From positions 1-34,719 of IMG/VR virus record IMGVR_UViG_3300036892_000016: 34,719 bases of DNA, one strand, 5' to 3'. This DNA comes from a virus. Made by a program: the position numbers and the translations under genes. Within the stretch, counting starts at the first letter, position 1; each line of letters starts with the position of its first letter. Positions 17,017 to 22,914 of the stretch are shown here, piece after piece. The notes beneath the pieces were generated by a model. That model did no database searches and was not told the origin of the DNA. It was given only the letters and a program-made list of their open reading frames with translations.

Positions 17017-17570
17017 TCACGTTCTCCTTTGACAATCCGGTCAAACGGTGATTTTTGTAGATACTCAATCAAACCCTGAAGACGATCAGTGTCGTCTTGG
17101 ACGAAGCCGAGCGCCAAATTACAGTTCGGACACAAAACGCCTCGAATTTTGTTTGTCTTGTGGCAGTGGTCAACATGCCAATCTCTTGGGCGACCTTCTC
17201 TGCCCTTCGATTGATAGCGTCCGGGATCGGTAGCGCCACATTTCCTGTTGGCGCATTTACCGCCCTGCTGCTTCAGCATTTCATCTCGTTCTTCAAGAGT
17301 AACGCCGAACTTCTTGACTAAACTTTGGTTGCGAACTTTATCGGGATTTTTCTTTGCCCAATTCTTTGCGTTTTGCCGAGCCGCTTCTTGGACATTCGGG
17401 CGAGTGTGACGGTATTCCCGGTTGTAGTCGCAATAACAAGACGTACACCAAGCTCGTCGTCCCGCAAGACCTTCCTGCTGTCCGCGTGGACCACTTCTTC
17501 GTATAAATTCAGACAGAGATTTGGCCTGACTACACTTCGTGCATACTTTTACTTCTTCTACTGTTTCCAT
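16962..17570 (-). CDS. Recombination endonuclease VII-like (HNH/His-Me finger) nuclease
   Basis: The ATG at 17570 is chosen because GGAGG lies 5 bases upstream; a TTG at 17582 is possible. The product has 202 aa. An N-terminal zinc site (VCTKC near residue 9, WCTSC near 42) is followed by a basic helical region. The endonuclease VII signature comes next: GGKCANRKCG, then WHVDHCHKTNKIRGVLCPNC and NLALGFVQDD. The family cleaves branched DNA in T4; in many phages it occurs as stand-alone, often mobile, nuclease genes. It is placed between glycosyltransferase-region genes, not with a replication module. The C-terminal 18 codons overlap the next gene. Confidence 0.88.
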   Translation of the reverse strand: METVEEVKVCTKCSQAKSLSEFIRRSGPRGQQEGLAGRRAWCTSCYCDYNREYRHTRPNVQEAARQNAKNWAKKNPDKVRNQSLVKKFGVTLEERDEMLKQQGGKCANRKCGATDPGRYQSKGREGRPRDWHVDHCHKTNKIRGVLCPNCNLALGFVQDDTDRLQGLIEYLQKSPFDRIVKGEREWRKTKEHQLATQNYKAS

Positions 17571-17608
17571 ATCTGCCTCCAACCGGGTCAGAATTTATAT
17601 TCTCTATT

Positions 17609-18286
17609 TCATCGGGCTGTTTGGTTTCTGTACTTCTGAAGTTCTGAATGCCATCGGTTAGCGGGCAGTCCTTCGGGACGCCCGAACACTCGGTTACAAA
17701 CATCCTCGGTTAACATTCTCGCTTTTACCAATCGCAGCAGGACTGTTCGCCACCCGCGTTTGCTTTCCTTGATTGGTACGTCCGTGACAGGATCGAACAA
17801 GTATTGGGAAAATTCGGGCAAAATTCCCGTTTCGCAGGCGAACATATACTCAAAATCCCTGCCCTCAAGTTTTGATTGTGGACAGGGATATGTCTTAAAT
17901 ATGGCGAGCCATCCTTGGATACGCCCATCCATGATGTATAGGTTAGGAACAAGCTTCTTTACAACACTCAAGAAATCAGCACTCAACATCGGGCGTCCGA
18001 TTCTTGATTTGTCGTCTTTCAACTCGTCTTGGTTTTCCCAGCGCTGGCGTTTATAAACTTCGCTGGACAAGTTCTTTTCCCGCAGCCTCGCCGTATGTTC
18101 TTCGGTAGACATACGGGGAACAGATTCACATTCGTGACACAATACCGCACGCCCGTCGCGTTGCGAAGAATCCCTACGAAAATGAATCCAGTCTAGGTCG
18201 CAGCGACAAGCCGCACAGGTGCGCCCGAATATTTCCGGGCTTGTAGCTTTCGCTAAGTCAAGTTCAGGACGACATTCAGCAAACAT
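17609..18286 (-). CDS. Hypothetical zinc-finger protein
   Basis: This 225-aa protein has four to five N-terminal cysteines (RTCAACRC near residues 22-29 and VLCHEC near 48-53) that suggest a treble-clef or ribbon zinc site. The remainder is helical and charged; near its C-terminus is GWRTVLLRLVKARMLTEDVC, followed by FGRPEGLPANRWHSEL. The function is unknown. The start follows GGGGGAT at 5-base spacing. It precedes the endonuclease VII gene by 38 bases, and both have Cys-pair zinc sites, but no direct link is shown. Confidence 0.75.
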   Translation of the reverse strand: MFAECRPELDLAKATSPEIFGRTCAACRCDLDWIHFRRDSSQRDGRAVLCHECESVPRMSTEEHTARLREKNLSSEVYKRQRWENQDELKDDKSRIGRPMLSADFLSVVKKLVPNLYIMDGRIQGWLAIFKTYPCPQSKLEGRDFEYMFACETGILPEFSQYLFDPVTDVPIKESKRGWRTVLLRLVKARMLTEDVCNRVFGRPEGLPANRWHSELQKYRNQTAR

Positions 18287-18308
18287 TCTTATCCCCCGAA
18301 GCGGGAAT

Positions 18309-18491
18309 TTACTTCTCTACGGGCTGTACTCGTGGATTCTCGACTACGGAGACGATAACCGAAGGAACGAATGAATCCTTTAACGCCTTCTCTAAAAAGG
18401 TCTTCAACGTCTCTTCAGTCGGGAATGTCTGCGTAGGAAAGACATTGACAACGGGAAGAATAAATTCGATATCTACTTTGAAGTTGCTCAT
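18309..18491 (-). CDS. Small hypothetical protein
   Basis: This 60-aa protein begins MSNFKVDIEFILPVVNVFPT. One short helix (EETLKTFLEKALKDSF) is flanked by two hydrophobic strands. A clear ribosome-binding site (GGGAGG, 7 bases) precedes the ATG. The palindrome at 18507-18522 lies 15 bases upstream of the start, so the gene may have its own regulated promoter. Family not recognised. Confidence 0.7.
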   Translation of the reverse strand: MSNFKVDIEFILPVVNVFPTQTFPTEETLKTFLEKALKDSFVPSVIVSVVENPRVQPVEK

Positions 18492-18506
18492 AATTCATCC
18501 TCCCGT

Positions 18507-18522
18507 TATACGTATCCGTACA
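18507..18522. repeat. Dispersed palindrome copy, intergenic
   Basis: TATACGTATCCGTACA (minus strand TGTACGGATACGTATA) lies in the 35-base gap between genes, 15 bases upstream of the ATG at 18491, with the Shine-Dalgarno sequence in between. Confidence 0.75.
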
Positions 18523-18526
18523 GCGC

Positions 18527-19201
18527 CTATGTCTGTTCAACACTAAGCTCAACCATTTGCACGGCGTTGCTTGTGCTAGTGGTTGCGAACGTCCACGTTA
18601 ACCCGAACGAAAGCTGAGTCAAAGCAACGGACGTGATAGCGGCGGCGGTGGTTGCGGTATACACAGACCCGATTTGCGCTTTGTAGTTCCCGATAGCATT
18701 AAGTATCAGAGCGGTCGAATCCCACTGGAACTGTTGCTCAATATACCAAGCCGCCCTAGCCGCTCCTAGAACAGCACCCGAGGCAACAGTGGCCACTTTC
18801 GTGCCGCTGGTTACCGTAGTCACGTTGGTCTGGTTGGCGTACAAACTAATGGTTCCGGCAATGGAGGTAGTAGTAGTTCCGCCGCCGGAAATGAACCCAC
18901 ACGCCCGAACAGTAAAGGCCCGGTCGTTAAACGAAGTACTGGTGAAGAACGGGCGATTCTCGCCAAACCACGCAGCGGCACGACCGCTCTCGCGAAGGAT
19001 GGCAGCATTGGCTCCGGGACTAAATTCCGTCTGTGAGCCGAGAATTTCGGTTCCGGTCGGCATGTAGATAATTGCCTGTGCGCCGTTGCCAAGCAGGAAA
19101 GCCGTTTCCGTAGCGGACGTAGTAGTAATCGACGCAGGCAAGAAGAATGGGTGCCCGCTGGGATAGTTTGCGGAAAAACTTTTGATCGTATTCGCGTTCA
19201 C
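18527..19201 (-). CDS. Structural protein, probable decoration/spike type
   Basis: This 224-aa protein starts with GTG at 19201, overlapping the upstream TGA by four bases (GTGA) and preceded by AAGGAG at 8 bases. Composition is Ser/Thr/Ala/Gly-rich with alternating hydrophobics (TTTTSIAGTISLYANQ, ALILNAIGNYKAQIG), typical of beta-sandwich head-decoration or tail accessory proteins. No specific family is recognised. Confidence 0.72.
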   Translation of the reverse strand: MNANTIKSFSANYPSGHPFFLPASITTTSATETAFLLGNGAQAIIYMPTGTEILGSQTEFSPGANAAILRESGRAAAWFGENRPFFTSTSFNDRAFTVRACGFISGGGTTTTSIAGTISLYANQTNVTTVTSGTKVATVASGAVLGAARAAWYIEQQFQWDSTALILNAIGNYKAQIGSVYTATTAAAITSVALTQLSFGLTWTFATTSTSNAVQMVELSVEQT

Positions 19202-20013
19202 TGGTATATCTCCTTAAAACTTAATCTGTCTGGATTACGCAGCCTCTTCCGCAGGCTTCCCGATTTCTGCGCAGGTTGGTTCTCTGCCTGTTTCTTTTCG
19301 TCTTCCTTGAGGGCTACCATCGGATAGCTGTCTTCGGGCAAGGTGTACATTTTCTGAGTTTTCACGTCGTAATGCCCGCAAAGAACGCCACCGTGGGCAA
19401 TGATGCTGTATCCGGCATCTTTGACTTTCTTGCAGAAGTAAATGTCGTCGGTCATTTTCTGGCAGCCGACTTGTCCGCCATCAAGTTGTACGTAGCCTTC
19501 AACAGTCTTGAAATATGGCTTCTCTAGTTTCTTGAAAACTTCGGTCGCGATCATCATGCAGCCTGTGCCAATGCTTTCTACTTCAAAAACATCGTTGGCT
19601 TTCCAGTCCCACGTAGCGCCCTGTCCGTTCTGTTTGTAGACCACGGGCGTCGAAAGTTCTTCCTTCGACATGTAGATTCCGCCGCAAACAGCGATTTTGC
19701 TGTCAGGGTAAAGTTTTGGGCCTCGGGTATCGAGGGCATATCCGAGACGTTGCGCGGCGTACGGAGGAACAACCACGTCGCTGTCAATGAACCAGATATA
19801 CGTGGCTTTAAGGTTTATGGCGTGTTCCACAATCATATTGCGGGCTTCGCCAACTTCCACGTTCTGTACAACGATGTGCGTGGTGCTCGTATTGAGCGGG
19901 TAAACCTGCGAGGCGAGCGCGACACCCCACAATGGCGTAGTCGGACGATTGTCAAACGGAAGCCCGACAGCTATACCGACAGAATTAAAACCTACTTGCG
20001 GGTCTTCAGACAT
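19198..20013 (-). CDS. GT-A glycosyltransferase
   Basis: This 271-aa protein has a GT-A type nucleotide-sugar binding half. It contains GEARNMIVEHAINLKATYIW, then the metal-binding D-x-D at residues 77-79 (FIDSDVVVPP). Further on are a GIYMSKEE segment, GTGCMMIATEVF and DDIYFCKKVKDAGYSI, which fits the E/D-D catalytic region of GT2-like enzymes. The C-terminal 40 residues are Lys/Gln-rich. It lies beside the histidine phosphatase and 3.6 kb from the GT-B enzyme, so a phage-encoded sugar-modification set is plausible. ATG follows AAAAGGGAG at 4-base spacing. Confidence 0.85.
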   Translation of the reverse strand: MSEDPQVGFNSVGIAVGLPFDNRPTTPLWGVALASQVYPLNTSTTHIVVQNVEVGEARNMIVEHAINLKATYIWFIDSDVVVPPYAAQRLGYALDTRGPKLYPDSKIAVCGGIYMSKEELSTPVVYKQNGQGATWDWKANDVFEVESIGTGCMMIATEVFKKLEKPYFKTVEGYVQLDGGQVGCQKMTDDIYFCKKVKDAGYSIIAHGGVLCGHYDVKTQKMYTLPEDSYPMVALKEDEKKQAENQPAQKSGSLRKRLRNPDRLSFKEIYQ

Positions 20014-20038
20014 TCATTCTCCCTTTTCAGCGGAAAAC

Positions 20039-20680
20039 TTAAGAAATCGTATCAGCCCTGAGTGCGGGCGCTTTCGCAACAGGCCTTAAGAGAGGTTTTG
20101 CCCGCAGACCAAGCGCGCCAAGATTCTCGCCTTCAACATAGATACAAGCAACGCCGCCCGGCTCCACAAGCACGGCAGAATGGCTGCCCGAAACCATAGC
20201 GCCAATTTCGTGTATGACCGACGAGTGAACCACAAATAAAACAGGAGCGCCGGAGCCATTGGCTATCTCCATGCCCTCAATCAAGCATGGCCGGATGCGG
20301 GCTTTGAATTCATTCAAGGACTCGCCGTTTGGGATAGGAATGTCGGGATTCTGAATGTAATGCTCAAGTTTTTGAACATTTTCTGGCGATTTTGGTTGCC
20401 CGGAAAACATGCCTACATTCCAAGCGTGAAGGTTACAAGTCCCAAAACACTTGATTCCAGGTTTGCTGCGGGCAATAATGTTGGCAGTTTCGGTTGAGCG
20501 TTTCTTGTCCGAATAAATGATGGACGAGATTTGAATGTCTTTGAAGTAATCCGCTAGGTTTTCCGCGTCTGCTTTGCCCGTAGCGTCCAAGGGAACGTCA
20601 AGCGCCCCCCTGAACCTGTTCTGCGCGTTGGCTAAAGTTTGACCATGCCTCGCCGCATAAAGTATGACGGTTTTAGACAT
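20039..20680 (-). CDS. Histidine phosphatase (phosphoglycerate mutase-like)
   Basis: This 213-aa protein carries the family signature ARHGQT at residues 10-15 (catalytic His12 in the R-H-G triplet). Arg61 in the DKKRSTETA segment, acidic Glu120 (PNGES) and the second His152 (VVHSSV) follow. All expected phosphate-pocket residues are present, so the enzyme is probably active; the substrate (sugar phosphate, nucleotide or phosphoprotein) cannot be told. The start ATG abuts the palindrome at 20681-20696 and has no Shine-Dalgarno sequence. Confidence 0.9.
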   Translation of the reverse strand: MSKTVILYAARHGQTLANAQNRFRGALDVPLDATGKADAENLADYFKDIQISSIIYSDKKRSTETANIIARSKPGIKCFGTCNLHAWNVGMFSGQPKSPENVQKLEHYIQNPDIPIPNGESLNEFKARIRPCLIEGMEIANGSGAPVLFVVHSSVIHEIGAMVSGSHSAVLVEPGGVACIYVEGENLGALGLRAKPLLRPVAKAPALRADTIS

Positions 20681-20696
20681 TATACGGTTCCGTACT
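20681..20696. repeat. Dispersed palindrome copy, abutting a start codon
   Basis: TATACGGTTCCGTACT (minus strand AGTACGGAACCGTATA) fills the 14 bases between two genes, overlaps the upstream TAG and touches the ATG at 20680. Confidence 0.8.
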
Positions 20697-21051
20697 AATT
20701 TTCGCCCAAGGCGTCAGAGGCCAACTTGCCCGCATTGCGGATAATTTCTGGCTGTTGCATCGTTTTGGTTGTGACGGATGCCCGAAAAGGACCGGGAATT
20801 TCTTCCTCTATCGCAGATTCAACGATAGCTTCAACTTCGCTTCGGGCTTCTTGACTTTGGCGTACTTCATGGACAAGTAGCGCAAGCTCTGGATCGTTTA
20901 CTTGGTAGCAGCCTTTTTCGATCATTAGCTGGATGGCGGCTTTGCGAAAATCAAGGGACGCTGAAGGGTTGCGAGCAAGCGAGAAGAGGACCGCTCCGGG
21001 AAGATGCTGAATTTGTTCCTGAGCCGTTTGAGTGGTTTCGGTAACGCTCAT
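20695..21051 (-). CDS. Hypothetical helical protein
   Basis: This 118-aa protein is predominantly helical (EQIQHLPGAVLFSLARNP, ALLVHEVRQSQEARSEVEAI). No domain is recognised. Its N-terminal third resembles the N-terminus of the 132-aa protein at 2606-3004. A third of the residues are charged, and the C-terminal end is uninformative. The ATG is preceded by AAGGAAAACA, a moderate ribosome-binding site. Confidence 0.7.
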   Translation of the reverse strand: MSVTETTQTAQEQIQHLPGAVLFSLARNPSASLDFRKAAIQLMIEKGCYQVNDPELALLVHEVRQSQEARSEVEAIVESAIEEEIPGPFRASVTTKTMQQPEIIRNAGKLASDALGEN

Positions 21052-21059
21052 TGTTTTCC

Positions 21060-21446
21060 TTAGCCCGCTAAAATCATTTGAACAGGAACAGTCCCGGTCG
21101 CGCCAGTTAGTTTAAGGGATGTTATGCCATTCGTGGTTGTAGTTTCGCAGAGAATCAAAACTCCGCCAGGATCAAGCGCCACAACGCCTGCTACGCTTCC
21201 TCCGTTTTGCGTCCATACTACGTTACAGGCAATCGTTGCGCTGGTGTTTTTGATGTAAACAAACTGAACGGGAGAAATCGGAAGCGTAACTGGACTACCG
21301 CCCGTCAAGGCGCTAAAATTCGGGTAATACTCAGAAACGGACCCAACATAACTAGCAACGACCGACAACGCTTGGGCGATGGAACCAGACTGGTTGTCGG
21401 TTACGGTGATGCTGCCAGAAATTGAGTCCGTGACCTGTACGCTCAA
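21060..21446 (-). CDS. Small beta-rich virion protein
   Basis: This 128-aa protein begins MSVQVTDSISGSITVTDNQS. Its central region (PVQFVYIKNTSATIACNVVW) and the end (LILCETTTTNGITSLKLTG) show short strands and Ser/Thr/Gly-rich loops, common in small head or tail accessory proteins of phages. Nine bases separate it from the next gene. Specific function not identified. Confidence 0.72.
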   Translation of the reverse strand: MSVQVTDSISGSITVTDNQSGSIAQALSVVASYVGSVSEYYPNFSALTGGSPVTLPISPVQFVYIKNTSATIACNVVWTQNGGSVAGVVALDPGGVLILCETTTTNGITSLKLTGATGTVPVQMILAG

Positions 21447-21455
21447 GCCGTTCTC

Positions 21456-21725
21456 CTAAAGAAAGTTTGGAATATACCCGTCATCGCTCTCGCCCGCTTT
21501 GCGGCGTTGCGTGTTATGTTCCCGTTCGACATTCAGATTCTTCCAGTACGGGCTTTCTTCGAGAGTGATGTATAATTGCCAGCAGACGAAGCAGACTCGC
21601 GGGTATTCCGCAGAAAGGTATTTTGCGACGGGCGGAGCAATTTCCGAAGGAACGATGTGTCCGTCAATCGTCCGCTCCAGGCCATACATCCATTGCCTGC
21701 AAGGGCCTTCGCAACGCCAAGCCAT
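21456..21725 (-). CDS. Small cysteine-rich protein (zinc ribbon-like)
   Basis: ATG at 21725 lies one base beyond the TAA of the upstream gene and is preceded by GGAAG, which decides the start; the product is 89 aa. The pattern CEGPC near residue 5 and CFVC near residue 48 suggests one zinc site. The central motif RQWMYGLERTIDGHIVPSEI and the acidic end are not assignable. Confidence 0.75.
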   Translation of the reverse strand: MAWRCEGPCRQWMYGLERTIDGHIVPSEIAPPVAKYLSAEYPRVCFVCWQLYITLEESPYWKNLNVEREHNTQRRKAGESDDGYIPNFL

Positions 21726-21726
21726 G

Positions 21727-21921
21727 TTACTTCTTCCGGCAATGCCCGATACAATGTTTCCGTTGGCAAAACCCGCAATAGTCAAACGGATCGAGTGCCG
21801 GATACTTGCACATGCACCGCATTAACCCTTCCATTTCGTCCGGGTCCAGGATAACCCCTAACCCGTGGGCGACGTACTTGTCGCTCTCTGTCCAGCGAGC
21901 ATAGTCTTTGGTTTCGGGCAT
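21727..21921 (-). CDS. Small cysteine/histidine-rich protein
   Basis: This 64-aa protein starts MPETKDYARWTESDKYVAHG at ATG 21921. The C-terminal half packs six Cys and two His (CMCKYPALDPFDYCGFCQRK, then HCIGHC), suggesting two zinc-binding knuckles. A longer frame start at 21993 exists but would lie across the palindrome and the gene upstream. The ATG touches the palindrome at 21922-21937. The protein is probably co-translated with the following 89-aa gene. Confidence 0.75.
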   Translation of the reverse strand: MPETKDYARWTESDKYVAHGLGVILDPDEMEGLMRCMCKYPALDPFDYCGFCQRKHCIGHCRKK

Positions 21922-21937
21922 TGTGCGGAACCGTACA
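21922..21937. repeat. Dispersed palindrome copy, abutting a start codon
   Basis: TGTGCGGAACCGTACA (minus strand TGTACGGTTCCGCACA) lies directly before the ATG at 21921. Confidence 0.75.
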
Positions 21938-21943
21938 GGAAAG

Positions 21944-22120
21944 CTAAACGCCAGAAAATATTCTTCGCCAATCAGTAACCGCAACGCCCGCAACCCGTGT
22001 TATCTTCGGTTTAGGCTTTGCCGGAAATTCTAAGATTCGCCCGCACTGGCTCGCGGGCAACCATTTCCACTTCTTCGGTACATGCTTGAGTGGAACATAG
22101 AATTCGATTACTTCGGCCAT
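21944..22120 (-). CDS. Small conserved phage-type protein
   Basis: This 58-aa protein opens MAEVIEFYVPLKHVPKKWKW, followed by GRILEFP. Short proteins with MAEVIEFY...KW.P...G.IIEFP occur in soil phages, so the frame is probably real even though it is below 60 residues. The function is unknown. It overlaps the palindrome at 22120-22135 by one base at its start codon (GTACATG) and has no visible ribosome-binding site. Confidence 0.75.
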   Translation of the reverse strand: MAEVIEFYVPLKHVPKKWKWLPASQCGRILEFPAKPKPKITRVAGVAVTDWRRIFSGV

Positions 22121-22135
22121 GTACGGAACAGTACA
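22120..22135. repeat. Dispersed palindrome copy, overlapping a start codon
   Basis: TGTACGGAACAGTACA; on the minus strand it reads TGTACTGTTCCGTACA, and its last base is the A of the ATG at 22120. Confidence 0.75.
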
Positions 22136-22159
22136 AGTAGGGGAATTGTGACGCCCGCC

Positions 22160-22282
22160 TCACGGCCCCGGCGTCCCGGACTCGACACATTTACGGTAGC
22201 GAGCGACCGTCTGCCGAAGCAGAGCTTTTTCAGGCAACCGAATATTCCACGCTGTTGTGGGCCGTAGCCGCCATACCCGCAT
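22160..22282 (-). CDS. Possible small basic protein
   Basis: A 40-codon frame (MRVWRLRPTTAWNIRLPEKA...) lies in an otherwise gene-free stretch (22136-22354). No Shine-Dalgarno sequence is visible and nothing is recognised; the frame could be chance. At its 3' end is an inverted repeat (GACGCC/GGCGTC, 22150-22175) without a T-run. Apart from this I see nothing else in the stretch. Confidence 0.3.
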   Translation of the reverse strand: MRVWRLRPTTAWNIRLPEKALLRQTVARYRKCVESGTPGP

Positions 22283-22354
22283 GTTCGCTTAGGTTGCCCG
22301 AAAATGAATCTGCGAGAATTTACTTCCGGGTCAACGCGGTTGCCGGTAGAACCC

Positions 22355-22762
22355 TCAGTTGCCTGAACTTTGTTTTTCCAGCCAGTCGGCGACGGCACGT
22401 ATTTCTTGCCAAGTCGCGTCCTGTTTAATCTTGTTTGCCCGAAAGGAAATTACGGCCACGTTTCCTTTGACATATCCGAGCGCTGGAATTATACGGTCGA
22501 TGCTTGGAGAATTGTCGTGAAACGGTTTGGAACCATGAATCAGAGGGATTCCAAGAACGGGGCAATGCGCAGGGATCACAATGTCTGATTTTTCTAGGTT
22601 GTACGGAATGTCATCACGGCGGCATCGTTGTCGGCACGCCGCAAGCAAATACGTGACGGGGTTTTTCTTGTAGTAATCCGCCTGTCTGATGCGGGCTTTT
22701 TCAAGATGGTTTTTACGCCAGTTTCGCTGCCAAGCGTTGTAGTTTTCTTTGTCTCTTGCCAT
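22355..22762 (-). CDS. Stand-alone HNH-type endonuclease
   Basis: This 135-aa protein is basic at the N-terminus (AWQRNWRKNHLEKARIRQAD). Its core reads CPVLGIPL, then PSIDRIIPALGYVKGNVAVI, then SFRANKIKQDATW. The S-x-D-R-I...GYV-x-GN-V-x-V-x-S-x-RAN-x-x-K pattern is common in small phage HNH/His-Me-finger nucleases. It lies directly downstream of the intron-split capsid gene and has its own promoter (22864-22893) and a good ribosome-binding site (GGGAGG). This is the arrangement expected of a free-standing homing endonuclease. Target site unknown. Confidence 0.8.
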   Translation of the reverse strand: MARDKENYNAWQRNWRKNHLEKARIRQADYYKKNPVTYLLAACRQRCRRDDIPYNLEKSDIVIPAHCPVLGIPLIHGSKPFHDNSPSIDRIIPALGYVKGNVAVISFRANKIKQDATWQEIRAVADWLEKQSSGN

Positions 22763-22863
22763 ATTCCCTCCCTATAGGGAATGATCGGGGCCAGTGATAG
22801 GGCACCAGCCCCTCTCAAAAGCCGGACCTGTATTCCGCATTCGCGGTCATAGCCCGACAAAAC

Positions 22864-22893
22864 ATTCTACCAAACAACCAATCCGATTGTCAA
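22864..22893 (-). promoter_or_regulatory. Sigma70-like promoter for the HNH gene
   Basis: On the minus strand TTGACA (22893-22888) is followed by an 18-base spacer and TAGAAT (22869-22864). Transcription would begin near 22857, giving a leader of about 95 bases before the ATG at 22762. The leader contains two hairpins: CCGC-GAAT-GCGG, and GGGGC...GCCCC extended by wobble pairs to about 10 bp. The promoter begins only about 20 bases after the capsid stop codon. Confidence 0.75.
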
Positions 22894-22914
22894 GTAGGTA
22901 ATCAAAAACTTCAA

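Noticed and set aside
22763-22860. HEARO/OMEGA-type RNA ahead of the HNH gene
   Set aside because: The leader is short and the protein lacks RuvC or bridge-helix features; only simple hairpins are visible.
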